Positions 35,223-44,527 of a stretch of DNA of 64,000 nt are shown here, in pieces. The notes below the pieces were generated by a model. The model searched no databases, had not been told where the DNA came from, and saw only the letters and a program-made list of their open reading frames with translations. Source of the stretch: Nocardioides marinus. Its GTDB lineage: Bacteria; Actinomycetota; Actinomycetes; Propionibacteriales; Nocardioidaceae. Numbering within the stretch: the stretch's first letter is position 1; each line of letters starts with the position of its first letter. Both the position numbers and the translations under genes were made by a program. Where the stretch lies: NCBI RefSeq assembly GCF_013408145.1, contig NZ_JACBZI010000001.1:3238001-3302000 (forward strand), written 5' to 3'.

Positions 35223-36851
35223 ATGCTCAGCACGATGATGAACGTCCCTCTGACGACTGCGGCGATCCTCAGGCACGGAGAGCGAGTGAACGCGACAGCA
35301 CGTGTCCGAACTCTGGGGCCAGACGGATCGGTGAGATCGGGAACGTTCGCCGACGTCGGGAGGCGGTCAGCCCAGCTGGCGCATGCGCTGCTCGCCATCG
35401 GGGTCCGTGGCGACGAGCGTGTGGCAACCCTGATGTGGAACAACCAGGAGCACGTCGAGGCTTACTGCGCTGTCCCGTCGATGGGCGCCGTGCTGCACAC
35501 CCTCAACCCGCGTTTGACGCCGGAGCAGCTGATCTACATCGCTCGTCACGCCGATGACCAGGTGGTCCTCGTCGATGGAACTCTGTCGCCCCTGCTTGCT
35601 GCGATCCTCCCCCACCTCGAGCGGGTACACACCGTGGTCGTGACAGGGGGGGTGGACCTGACGCCCCTGCAGAGGGACGGCGTGAACGTCGTGGGCTACG
35701 AGGACTTCCTCCAGGGACACCCTGAGCGATTCGACTGGCCAGAGATCGATGAGCTGAGCGCTGCGGCTATGTGTTACACCTCAGGAACGACCGGGAACCC
35801 CAAGGGCGTCGCCTACAGCCACCGCTCGACGTACCTTCACTCGATGGCGGCATGCGCCGCCGACGGACTCAGCGTCACGGGCGACGATGCGATCCTTGCG
35901 ATCGTCCCCATGTTCCACGCCAACGCCTGGGGTCTGGTCTACGCAGCGCTCATGGCTGGCGCCGATCTGGTGATGCCCGATCGCTTCCTGCAAGCCGAAC
36001 CCCTCGTCAAACTTATCGCCCGTGAACGTCCGACGATCGCGGGTGCGGTGCCGACCATCTGGAGCGACGTGCTCCATCATCTCCAGGCTCACCCAGGTCA
36101 GGACATCTCGTCTCTCAAACTGGTGGCCTGCGGTGGATCCGCGGTGCCCGTCCATCTCATGCGTGCCTTCCAGGAGAACCACGGTGTGACCATCGTCCAA
36201 GCCTGGGGGATGACCGAGACATCGCCGCTCGCAGCCATCGCCAGGCCTCCCGCGTCGGTGAGCGAGTCGGAGCATTGGGCATTGCGTGCCACGCAGGGAC
36301 GCCCGGTCGCCGGGGTCGAGGTGCGCTTGGTGGACGATGCCGGCCGCGAGCTGCCCCACGACGGCGAGTCAGTGGGGGAGATCCAGGTGCGTGGCCCCTG
36401 GATCACGGGGTCCTACGTCGGTGACGAGGACCCGGAGAAGTTCGATGACGGATGGCTGCGCACCGGCGACGTGGGTCGCATCGACGAGCGCAGCTTCATC
36501 ACCCTGACGGACAGGGCCAAGGACGTCATCAAGTCGGGCGGTGAGTGGATCTCTTCCGTCGAGCTCGAGCTCCTCCTGGCTGGTCACCCTGACGTCTTGG
36601 AGGCAACGGTCATCGGCGTGCCGGACGAGAAGTGGCAGGAGCGACCGCTGGCTGTGGTCGTGCTGCGGGACGGCGCGACGGTCGACCCGAGGCAGTTGCG
36701 CGATTTCCTCGACGGCAAGGTTGCTAAGTGGTGGCTCCCAGAGCGATGGTCCTTCGTGCGCGAGGTGCCGAAGACATCGGTCGGCAAATTCGACAAGAAG
36801 GTGCTGCGGTCTCAGCACTCTGCCGGAGCCCTGCTCGTCGTGAACATCTGA
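35223..36851 (+). CDS. medium/long-chain fatty-acid--CoA ligase
   Basis: A 542-residue AMP-forming ligase. The P-loop is [18 protein letters not shown], the A5 motif [13 protein letters not shown], the adenylate motif [12 protein letters not shown], and the C-terminal lysine motif [13 protein letters not shown]. It would activate the fatty acid formed from an alkane by P450 and dehydrogenases. GAAGGAG precedes the ATG by eight bases. It follows the reductase after 73 bases on the same strand, probably in the same operon. Confidence 0.9.
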   Translation: MLSTMMNVPLTTAAILRHGERVNATARVRTLGPDGSVRSGTFADVGRRSAQLAHALLAIGVRGDERVATLMWNNQEHVEAYCAVPSMGAVLHTLNPRLTPEQLIYIARHADDQVVLVDGTLSPLLAAILPHLERVHTVVVTGGVDLTPLQRDGVNVVGYEDFLQGHPERFDWPEIDELSAAAMCYTSGTTGNPKGVAYSHRSTYLHSMAACAADGLSVTGDDAILAIVPMFHANAWGLVYAALMAGADLVMPDRFLQAEPLVKLIARERPTIAGAVPTIWSDVLHHLQAHPGQDISSLKLVACGGSAVPVHLMRAFQENHGVTIVQAWGMTETSPLAAIARPPASVSESEHWALRATQGRPVAGVEVRLVDDAGRELPHDGESVGEIQVRGPWITGSYVGDEDPEKFDDGWLRTGDVGRIDERSFITLTDRAKDVIKSGGEWISSVELELLLAGHPDVLEATVIGVPDEKWQERPLAVVVLRDGATVDPRQLRDFLDGKVAKWWLPERWSFVREVPKTSVGKFDKKVLRSQHSAGALLVVNI

Positions 36852-36869
36852 GGACGCTTGCGCCTGCTG

Positions 36870-38114
36870 TCACGCGCCGGGCCGTTCGGCGAGTCGTCCT
36901 GCGTGACACAGGTCCAGGTGCATGAGAGCGAGGGCCACATCGCTGCTCGTGACCGAGAGCCGATCCCCCAGGAGGGCGCCGGCCTGCTGCAAGCGGTACC
37001 TGACAGTGTTGCGGTGAACCGAGAGAGCCGCGGCTGTTCGGTCGGCGCTTCCATCGAGCGCCAAGTACGTCGCGACGGTCTGCCGCAGTCGTGCCTCATG
37101 TTCTTCAGGATTGAGTAAGTCACCCAAGGTCCGACGAACGAACCCGTCGACCTCCTCATCACAGCCCAGCAGAGCTAACAACTCGTAGCGGCTGTACAGG
37201 AAGAGGCCGCGCTTGTCTGGATGCAGCACGTTGAGCATGCGAAGTGACTGATTGTGAGAAGAGACAAAGCCGGAGCGGCCAGGACGACTGGGCCCCACGG
37301 CCACTCTTATCGATCTCATGGGTCCGTCCATCGACACGTCGTGTGCATCGACTGATAGAGGCCTTGTCGTCGCCGCCCACATCCACAGCCGTCGTCCGCC
37401 GGGGCGTACCACGAGGGGCTGGCTCAGACGCAGTTCTCCCGCCAAGTGACGATAGGACTCCTCTAACGACTCCGTGTCAGCTTCCTGGTCGTCGGTCGCA
37501 AGAACGAAGGCCGTGTGGTGTCCGCTCAGGGAGTAGCCTCCGAGTTCCGATGAGATCCATCGGCTGTCCAGGGCCTCGCCAGCCAGTATGCGGGTCACCG
37601 CCTCGAGCCACAGCGCGTTTCGACTGATATCGATACGTCGACGTGATTCGTGGTAGACCCGACTCGTCTCATTGATCGCCCGGTCGATCCATGCGGACGC
37701 TCGCTCCCACAAGAAGATGAGCAGATCTGCACGTTCGGCACGGGAGTCATCGACTGAACCGACCAGATCAGTGACGTAGCTCCACGTGCTCTGCTGAGCG
37801 ATGCGATAGATCCTGTTCAACGCCTCCAGGGGAAGTGCTGTCTGGGCGGACTCGCGCGCGATCCGCTCTGCGCCGGGAACAAAGACGAATTCCATTCGCG
37901 ACCTCGGCAGTTGACGCAGGAAACTCAACCAGTTCTCACGCACGGCCTCGTCGAGTTGTTGCGCTAGACCGGGGCGCAAGGCGACCTCCGGCACCTCTTC
38001 CTGGATCCCGCGAACCGTTCGATCGACCCACCAGTCGACGCGCTCGGACGTGGCCTCATTGCTGACGAACTGGTTCACCCACTCCACGACCCACGGAACC
38101 GGCGATGCCGACAC
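36870..38114 (-). CDS. PucR/CdaR-family transcriptional regulator
   Basis: A 414-residue regulator with a mostly helical N-terminal half, a degenerate GGDEF-like centre (about 195-290) and a C-terminal HTH (NTVRYRLQQAGALLGDR, after RTAAALSVHR). GTG 38114 is chosen because GAGGGG lies seven bases upstream. It is convergent with the CoA-ligase gene and divergent from the mce operon, separated by 288 bases that contain two inverted repeats; it probably regulates mce transcription. The inducer is unknown. Confidence 0.85.
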   Translation of the reverse strand: MSASPVPWVVEWVNQFVSNEATSERVDWWVDRTVRGIQEEVPEVALRPGLAQQLDEAVRENWLSFLRQLPRSRMEFVFVPGAERIARESAQTALPLEALNRIYRIAQQSTWSYVTDLVGSVDDSRAERADLLIFLWERASAWIDRAINETSRVYHESRRRIDISRNALWLEAVTRILAGEALDSRWISSELGGYSLSGHHTAFVLATDDQEADTESLEESYRHLAGELRLSQPLVVRPGGRRLWMWAATTRPLSVDAHDVSMDGPMRSIRVAVGPSRPGRSGFVSSHNQSLRMLNVLHPDKRGLFLYSRYELLALLGCDEEVDGFVRRTLGDLLNPEEHEARLRQTVATYLALDGSADRTAAALSVHRNTVRYRLQQAGALLGDRLSVTSSDVALALMHLDLCHAGRLAERPGA

Positions 38115-38151
38115 AACACACCCCTCGCACGTCAGACGCAACTTCGGGCAA

Positions 38152-38239
38152 TTGTGCATTTGCACAACGAGATGTTCAACCGTTGGTAATGCCCACGAGA
38201 CTGAGCCAACGCCTTTCGGTTGTAATCGTGGTCACAACC
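38152..38239. promoter_or_regulatory. two candidate operators in the pucR-mce gap
   Basis: First, TTGTGCA-TT-TGCACAA (38152-38167), a 7-bp perfect inverted repeat 38 bases before the pucR start. Second, GGTTGT-N10-ACAACC (38218-38239), 164 bases before the mce start. Either could bind the PucR protein; neither is proven. Confidence 0.5.
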
Positions 38240-38402
38240 AAAGGGGTGTAGGCATGGGGGTTCGACACAGGTCGTCCGTTGGGACGTTGCCGCTTGAGGG
38301 TCCCTGCGGCCCTTACCGAACGGCGACCGCTGCGCGGCGCTCGATGCCGAGCATCGCGCCGCGCAGACACAACCGATCGTTCCGCCGAATGGGCTGCTGG
38401 GC

Positions 38403-39266
38403 ATGGTGAGGTCGTCGAGCCAGACCATTCCCCGCTCCGACCCCGACGTGGCCGCTGGCCCCTCCGGGATGACGCCGGCCGCGCAGCAGATCGCGCGCGA
38501 GGCGGCGGGGTCGACCTTCCTGGCGCAGACCCTGGCGACGTTCGGCGACTTCTACACGTTTTCGGGCAACGTGTTCCGCCAGATGTTCACACGCCGCTTC
38601 CGCTTCAACGAGTTCGTGTCACAGGCATGGTTCATCACGACGGTGTCTTTCGCGCCGGCGCTCCTGGTAGCGATCCCTTTCTGCGTCGTCATCATCTTCC
38701 AGGTCAACCAGCTGCTGATCCAGATCGGCGCAGTGGATCTGGCGGGAGCGGGTGCGGCCGTGGCGGTCGTGCGCGAGATCGGTCCGATCGTGAGTGTCCT
38801 AGTGGTCGCCGGAGCGGGAGCGACGGCCATCTGCGCGGACCTCGGCTCGCGCAAGATCCGTGACGAGATCGACGCCATGGTCACGCTGGGGATCGACCCC
38901 ATCCAACGGCTCGTGGTCCCCCGTGTTCTTGCCTCCATGCTGGTGGGCGTTGCCCTCAACGGCATGGTCACCGTGGTGGGACTGGTCGGTGGGTACATCT
39001 TCTCCGTCGTACTCCAGGGCGCGACCCCTGGCCTGTACGTCGCCGACCTCACCCTTCTCGTGGGTCTCGAGGACTTCCTCGCCTCCGAGATCAAGGCCGC
39101 CGTCTTCGGGCTGCTCGCGGGTCTCACTGCCTGCTACCTGGGCCTGAACGCCAAGGGTGGTCCGAAGGGTGTCGGAGACGCGGTCAACCAGACCGTGGTC
39201 TTCGCTTTCATGCTGCTCTTCGCGGCCAACAGCGTCATCAGCGCCGTCTTCTTGCAGATCAAGTAG
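38403..39266 (+). CDS. yrbEA: YrbE-family (MlaE-like) permease, first mce permease
   Basis: A 287-residue membrane protein with five to six hydrophobic helices. The MlaE signature region is seen as VVREIGPIVSVLVVAGAGAT and EIDAMVTLGIDPIQRLVVPR. It is one permease half of the Mce lipid importer. ATG 38403 is used, although no good ribosome site precedes it; an ATG at 38469 would drop 22 poorly structured residues. Seven bases separate it from the next permease. Confidence 0.88.
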   Translation: MVRSSSQTIPRSDPDVAAGPSGMTPAAQQIAREAAGSTFLAQTLATFGDFYTFSGNVFRQMFTRRFRFNEFVSQAWFITTVSFAPALLVAIPFCVVIIFQVNQLLIQIGAVDLAGAGAAVAVVREIGPIVSVLVVAGAGATAICADLGSRKIRDEIDAMVTLGIDPIQRLVVPRVLASMLVGVALNGMVTVVGLVGGYIFSVVLQGATPGLYVADLTLLVGLEDFLASEIKAAVFGLLAGLTACYLGLNAKGGPKGVGDAVNQTVVFAFMLLFAANSVISAVFLQIK

Positions 39267-39273
39267 GGGAGAG

Positions 39274-40134
39274 ATGTCCACACACGCTTCTCGCGGCGCC
39301 TCCCGCCGTGTGCCAGCCCTGGCCGCTCTCGTGCGATCCCCCGCGCAGGGCCTGCGCGACCTCGGCGACCAGCTCGGTTTCCATGCTGCGGCCTACCGGG
39401 CAGTGCCGCGCACGGTCCGGAGCTACCCCAAGGAGATCATCCGTCTCCTCGCAGAGGTGTCGTTGGGATCCGGAGCCCTCGCACTCATCGGTGGCACAGT
39501 GCTCGTCATCGGCTTCCTCACCGCCGCCTCGGGCATCGAGGTGGGGTTGCAGGCGTACACCTCCTTCGACAACATCGGGGTGTCCGCGCTGTCGGGCTTC
39601 TTCTCCGCCTACTTCAACACGCGCGAGGTTGCGCCCATCATCGCGGGCATCGCGCTCACAGCCACCGTCGGCGCGGGTTTCACGGCGCAGATCGGCGCGA
39701 TGCGGGTCAGCGAGGAGATCGACGCGGTGGAGGTCATGGCGGTCCCGCCCATCCCCTACCTCGTGACGACGCGCATCATCGCCGGACTGATCGCGGTCAT
39801 CCCTCTGTTCGCGATCGCGCTCATGTCGTGCTGGCTGGCCACCCGCGTGGTGGTGACGGTCGGCTACGGACAGGCGTCGGGCACCTACGAGCACTACTTC
39901 GAGACGTTCCTGGTGCCCACCGACCTGTTCCTGGCGGCGATCAAGGTACTGCTCATGGCCATGGTCATCGTCTCGGTGTGCTGCTTCCACGGCTTCCGGG
40001 CCAGCGGCGGGCCCGCGGGGGTCGGTCAAGCAGTCGGCCGAGCGGTGCGGTCAGCGTTGATCGCGACGATGTTCGTCGACCTCATCTTCGCTCTCGCCAT
40101 CTGGGGCGGACCTTCGGTCAGGATCGCCGGATGA
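39274..40134 (+). CDS. yrbEB: YrbE-family (MlaE-like) permease, second mce permease
   Basis: A 286-residue membrane protein; its MlaE core reads REVAPIIAGIALTATVGAGF and EIDAVEVMAVPPIPYLVTTR. It forms the transmembrane unit with the preceding YrbE. GGGGAGAG lies four bases before the ATG. The stop overlaps mceA by ATGA. Confidence 0.9.
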   Translation: MSTHASRGASRRVPALAALVRSPAQGLRDLGDQLGFHAAAYRAVPRTVRSYPKEIIRLLAEVSLGSGALALIGGTVLVIGFLTAASGIEVGLQAYTSFDNIGVSALSGFFSAYFNTREVAPIIAGIALTATVGAGFTAQIGAMRVSEEIDAVEVMAVPPIPYLVTTRIIAGLIAVIPLFAIALMSCWLATRVVVTVGYGQASGTYEHYFETFLVPTDLFLAAIKVLLMAMVIVSVCCFHGFRASGGPAGVGQAVGRAVRSALIATMFVDLIFALAIWGGPSVRIAG

Positions 40135-41303
40135 GGCGCGCGGCATGGTTCGCGGACCGGCAGGCCGCAGCCGGACTGGCCATGGTGATCCTGGTCCTGG
40201 CTGTGATGGTCGGCACCGTCATGCAGTACAACGGCGTCTTCCGCAGGTCGATCGACGTGGTGGTGACTGCCGACCGCGCAGGCCTGACCATGAGTTCCGG
40301 TGCGCCGGTCAAGCTCCACGGCGTCGTGGTCGGTCGTGTCAGCGACGTCGCCGTCGTCGATGACGGCACCAGGATCACGCTCGAGCTGGATCCGAGTGAG
40401 GCCGACCTCGTGCCACGCGGGGTGACTGCACAACTGGTCCCACCCACGGCCTTCGGCGCGAAGTACGTACAACTCGAGCCGTCTGGGAGTACGGGCGACG
40501 CCTCGATCGAAGCCGGAGACGTCATCACCGCCACAGGCGCCACGGTGGAAGTCGATGAGACCTTCACGAACCTCAGCGCACTGCTGCAGGCCGCTCGGCC
40601 GGCCGAGGTGAGTGAGGCACTCAGTGCCGTGGCAGGCGCGCTCGACCAGCGAGGCGAGGTGCTGGGCGAGTTGATCACGCTCACCGATGACTACCTGCAG
40701 TCCTTCAATCCCTCACTCCCTGCGCTGGCCGAGGACGTGCGCCGCATCGACGATGTCGCCGCTGTGTACGACCTAGCTCGCGAGGACCTCATCGCCACCC
40801 TCGGTGGCGCCGCCACGACCCTCGACACCGTCGCTCAGCAGCAGGCCTCGCTGCGCGCGCTCGAACTGAGCCTGACCTCGTTCGCCAGTCAAGGTGACGA
40901 GCTGCTGCGGCAGAGCGGCCCCGGATTGAGTCGTTCGCTCCGGCTGCTCGATCCTGTGACCGCAACCCTGGCTCGCTACTCCCCTGAGCTCCCTTGTCTC
41001 ATCGAGGGGCTTGCCAAGGGCAACGAACTGGCCGAGCTCGCGGTCGGTGGCACGAATCCGGGCATCACGACTTTCACCCAGGTCGTCCGTGGTCGTGAGC
41101 CCTACCGATACTCGACGGATCTCAAGGTGCTGGGCGAGAACCGTGGACCGAACTGTTTCGGTTTGCCCTACGTCACCCCTGGCGAAGCGCCGCTCACGTA
41201 CCAGCCGACCTTCGACACCGGCGTGAATCCGTTCAAGGACGACTCGCCGCAGACGTCTGATCGCGCGGACATCCTCGACATCCTCGGGATCGGAGGACGC
41301 TGA
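40131..41303 (+). CDS. mceA: Mce-family lipid-binding protein, position A
   Basis: A 390-residue protein with an N-terminal membrane helix (15-35), an MlaD/MCE beta domain (about 38-115, AGLTMSSGAPVKLHGVVVGR) and a long C-terminal helical region. Six such proteins assemble as a hexameric ring or tube that carries lipid across the cell envelope. The ATG overlaps the stop of the second permease. The C-terminal tail (NCFGLPYVTPGE) is typical of Mce A proteins. Confidence 0.9.
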   Translation: MRRAAWFADRQAAAGLAMVILVLAVMVGTVMQYNGVFRRSIDVVVTADRAGLTMSSGAPVKLHGVVVGRVSDVAVVDDGTRITLELDPSEADLVPRGVTAQLVPPTAFGAKYVQLEPSGSTGDASIEAGDVITATGATVEVDETFTNLSALLQAARPAEVSEALSAVAGALDQRGEVLGELITLTDDYLQSFNPSLPALAEDVRRIDDVAAVYDLAREDLIATLGGAATTLDTVAQQQASLRALELSLTSFASQGDELLRQSGPGLSRSLRLLDPVTATLARYSPELPCLIEGLAKGNELAELAVGGTNPGITTFTQVVRGREPYRYSTDLKVLGENRGPNCFGLPYVTPGEAPLTYQPTFDTGVNPFKDDSPQTSDRADILDILGIGGR

Positions 41304-41304
41304 C

Positions 41305-42345
41305 ATGGCCCTCAGTCCCGTCAAGCGCAAGCAGCGCGCCGACCTCGTGCGCCTCGGCGTCTTCCTCCTCGTCGCCGCGGTGGTCACTTTCTGGGTTGCG
41401 GCAGTGACCGATGAGTATCGCTCCGGCTCGGTCCAGGGCTACCGTGCGCAGTTCGCTGACGTGTCCGGCCTGCAGGTGGGCGATCAGGTGCGGGCGGCAG
41501 GAGTCCGCGTGGGCCAGGTCGCCGAGATCTCGGTTCAACCTGACAGCACCGTCATCGTCGCTTTCGAGGTCGACGACTCCTTGACGCTGCACGAGGACAC
41601 CACCGCGACCGTCGAGTACCGCAACCTCATCGGTGACCGGATCATCCAGCTGGCGACGCCCACCCCCCAAGAGGGTCAGGCACTCGCTGCTGGGCAGACC
41701 ATCCCGCTGAGCCGGACGTCCGCAGCGCTGGACCTGGACACACTGCTCAACGGTTTCAAACCACTCTTCGCCGGTCTCAACCCGACCCAGGTCAATGAGC
41801 TCTCACAGCAACTGGTCCAAGTCCTCCAAGGCCAAGAATCTGCTGTGCAGACGTTGACGACGCGAGTCGCCTCGTTCACCTCCACCATCGCTCAACGTGA
41901 ACAACTGGTGACCCAGGTGATCGGCAACCTCAACACGGTTCTCGACACCGTCGACGGTCGACGGGAGGAGTTGAGCAATGTCATCGCGGGGTTGGACACC
42001 GTCCTCACGAACTTCGACCAGCAGGACACCGAGATCTTGATCGCCGCCGACAGGATCAACGGGTTCGCTCGTCAGGCCTCCGATCTCGTCAGCAAAGCCC
42101 GCGCGGATCTGACCCCCGACCTGAGGGCGCTGACGGTCGCTGCGCGCGGACTCAACATGGAGAAGAAGGAGCTCGTCTCCGTGCTGCAGCAACTCCCTCG
42201 GCACTACCGCAAGCTGCAGAACGCCGGCTCGTACGGGAACTTCTTCAACTTCTTCTTGTGCGGCGTCCGTGTCCAGGTCGACGTGGCCGGCCCCGCCGTG
42301 ATGACGCCGTGGATCAATTCCGATGCCGAGAGGTGCCAGCCATGA
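41305..42345 (+). CDS. mceB: Mce-family lipid-binding protein, position B
   Basis: A 346-residue protein: membrane helix at 13-35, MCE domain (ADVSGLQVGDQVRAAGVRVG), then helices ending in a Cys-containing tail (NFFLCGVRV). It starts two bases after mceA and overlaps mceC. Its function is as part of the Mce hexamer. Confidence 0.9.
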   Translation: MALSPVKRKQRADLVRLGVFLLVAAVVTFWVAAVTDEYRSGSVQGYRAQFADVSGLQVGDQVRAAGVRVGQVAEISVQPDSTVIVAFEVDDSLTLHEDTTATVEYRNLIGDRIIQLATPTPQEGQALAAGQTIPLSRTSAALDLDTLLNGFKPLFAGLNPTQVNELSQQLVQVLQGQESAVQTLTTRVASFTSTIAQREQLVTQVIGNLNTVLDTVDGRREELSNVIAGLDTVLTNFDQQDTEILIAADRINGFARQASDLVSKARADLTPDLRALTVAARGLNMEKKELVSVLQQLPRHYRKLQNAGSYGNFFNFFLCGVRVQVDVAGPAVMTPWINSDAERCQP

Positions 42346-43328
42346 GCGCGTTGATCCGCGGTCAAGCCCGACGGGGTGCTCTAGGCACGCTTCTGATCGT
42401 CGGGATCGTCCTTGCGAGCCTCAACCTGAGCAGATTGCCGCTTGTCGGCGACGCGGGGACGATCGCGGCGCGCTTCGCCGAGGCGGGAGGGTTGCGAGGT
42501 GGTGATGCGGTGATGATCTCGGGTGCCCAGGTGGGCAAGGTCCGCGAGGTCAGGCTCGAGGACGGCGCGGTGACTGCCGTCCTCGCGCTCACGGACGACA
42601 CGGTCACCCTCGGCAATCAGACTGAGGCGCAGATCATCACGACCACATTGCTGGGGCGCGCTGCCGTCGAGCTCGTCCCCGAGGGAGACGGCGCGCTCGA
42701 GGAGGGCGACACCATCCCGGTCGAACGCACCTCGTCCCCCTACAACATCACCAGTGCGCTCAACCAGCTCACGACCGAGAGCGCTGAGATCGACAAGCAG
42801 GCCCTCCAGCGCGCTCTGGCGCGCACCTCGGCAGTGTTGGAGGGATCGCAGGATTCAGTCGGGCCGGCCTTGCAGGGAATCACCGAGATCTCCCGAGTCC
42901 TCGCCACTAACGACGAACGCCTCGCTGTTCTGCTCGACCGGTCCGCCCGCGTCACTGCTGTCCTGGCCGACCGTGACCAGGAGATCGGCTCGCTCCTGAC
43001 CGCGGGCGAGTCCCTGTTCGCCGAGCTCGACGCTCGGCAACGCATCATCGAGGAGCTGCTCCGCAGCGCTCGTGCCCTGTCCGACCAACTGCGCGCAGCT
43101 CTCCAAGAGAACGCGCGCGTCATCGGTCCCGCGCTGAGCCAACTCAACGAGATCGTGGACGTCCTCAATCGCAATCGCAAGGCGATCCAGGACACGGTGA
43201 CCGGTTTGCGCGGCTACGCCACGGCCTTCGGCGATGCTGCCTCGACCGGGCCGTGGTTCGACGCCTACATCCAGAACCTCACCGATCCCGCCACGCTGGC
43301 CCCAGTCCTGTCAGGAATCCTCCCGTGA
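42342..43328 (+). CDS. mceC: Mce-family lipid-binding protein, position C
   Basis: A 328-residue protein, ATG overlapping the mceB stop by four bases. It has a membrane helix (about 12-30), the MCE domain with EAGGLRGGDAVMISGAQVGK, and a helical stretch to the C-terminus. The longer frame upstream is a shadow of mceB. Confidence 0.9.
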   Translation: MSALIRGQARRGALGTLLIVGIVLASLNLSRLPLVGDAGTIAARFAEAGGLRGGDAVMISGAQVGKVREVRLEDGAVTAVLALTDDTVTLGNQTEAQIITTTLLGRAAVELVPEGDGALEEGDTIPVERTSSPYNITSALNQLTTESAEIDKQALQRALARTSAVLEGSQDSVGPALQGITEISRVLATNDERLAVLLDRSARVTAVLADRDQEIGSLLTAGESLFAELDARQRIIEELLRSARALSDQLRAALQENARVIGPALSQLNEIVDVLNRNRKAIQDTVTGLRGYATAFGDAASTGPWFDAYIQNLTDPATLAPVLSGILP

Positions 43329-44527
43329 ACCGCCGACTCCTCGACGTACCCCTGCGCCGCCCCGCACTGGTCGTCGTCCTTGCGCTGCTGCTGGCCGCAG
43401 GCCTCACCATCACACGCGACGAGGACATGACCGTGCAGGTCACCTTCCCCAGCGCCGAAGGCCTCTACGAGGGCGATGACGTCCGCGTGCTGGGAGTCCC
43501 CGTCGGCAGCATTAGCCGCATCACACCCGGCGAGTCGGGGGTCGTGGTCGAGCTGAGCCTCGACGACGACCAACCCGTGCCTGCTGACGCGAGAGCAGCC
43601 ATCGTGTCGCCCAGCCTCGTCAGCGGTCGCTTCGTTCAGTTGGAGCCCGTCTACACCGGTGGCCCGACACTCGCCGACGGAGACCAGATAGGGATCGAGC
43701 GCACCGCTGTGCCGGTCACATTCGACGACGTGAAGCAGGAGCTGACCGACCTGACCGGGGCATTGGGCCCCGATAAAGGCAAAGAAGGAGCGCTCGCGCG
43801 GGCCATCACCGCGTTGGACGACAGTCTCGGCGAGGGCAATGCAACCGAGCTGCGCCGGGCTATCGCTGGTCTGCGGACATCCGCAGCGGCGCTCTCCGAC
43901 CCGCGAGCCGACTTCTTCGCCACCATCGCGAACCTCGACACCTTCACCAGGTCGCTGGCGCTCAACGACCGAGCGGTGCAAGGATTCGCACGGGAGATCG
44001 ACGCGGTGGGCCGAGTGCTCGAGCGCAACCGCTTCGCCTTGACCGCAGTCCTGCGCGATCTCGCCGCCACGTTCCGCACGGCCCGAAATTTCCTCGACGA
44101 CAACGGTCGAGAGATATCCCAGGCCGTCCGGCGGACGAACCTCCTCTCTGCGGCGCTGGCCGACAGGTCGAACGAGCTGGCGGGTTCACTGCACATCGGC
44201 ACCAACGCGCTCATCAACCTCGCCAACATCGTCGAGGGGTCGGCACTGAAGGGACGGGCCACGCTGAGCGCTCTTGAGGGACTGCCCCAGCTCCTCTGCG
44301 GAGCCATCCTGGGCGCCGGCGGGACGGCCGCGCAGTGCAGCCAGGTGATCGAACCGATCTTGACGAGCTTGGGTCTCGACGGACTGGACCAAGGGCTGGT
44401 TCCCGGCATCAACGTAGGTGAGCCGGAAGGTGACGACCCTCCGGTGCCGGGGTTGGCCGGCGTCGAGATCGACCTGCTGCAGAGTCTGGGTGGCCTGCTC
44501 ACGCAGAGCAACGGAGGCGCACGATGA
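43325..44527 (+). CDS. mceD: Mce-family lipid-binding protein, position D
   Basis: A 400-residue protein starting at GTG 43325, which overlaps the mceC stop. Membrane helix at 11-28 (PALVVVLALLLAAGLTI), MCE domain with GLYEGDDVRVLGVPVGSISR, long helices, then a proline/glycine-rich tail (EGDDPPVPGLAG). Confidence 0.9.
   Translation: MNRRLLDVPLRRPALVVVLALLLAAGLTITRDEDMTVQVTFPSAEGLYEGDDVRVLGVPVGSISRITPGESGVVVELSLDDDQPVPADARAAIVSPSLVSGRFVQLEPVYTGGPTLADGDQIGIERTAVPVTFDDVKQELTDLTGALGPDKGKEGALARAITALDDSLGEGNATELRRAIAGLRTSAAALSDPRADFFATIANLDTFTRSLALNDRAVQGFAREIDAVGRVLERNRFALTAVLRDLAATFRTARNFLDDNGREISQAVRRTNLLSAALADRSNELAGSLHIGTNALINLANIVEGSALKGRATLSALEGLPQLLCGAILGAGGTAAQCSQVIEPILTSLGLDGLDQGLVPGINVGEPEGDDPPVPGLAGVEIDLLQSLGGLLTQSNGGAR

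Noticed and set aside
38253..38409. 51-residue + strand ORF before the first YrbE gene
   Set aside because: It overlaps the YrbE start, has no good ribosome site and is Arg-rich; a leader peptide is possible but unsupported.
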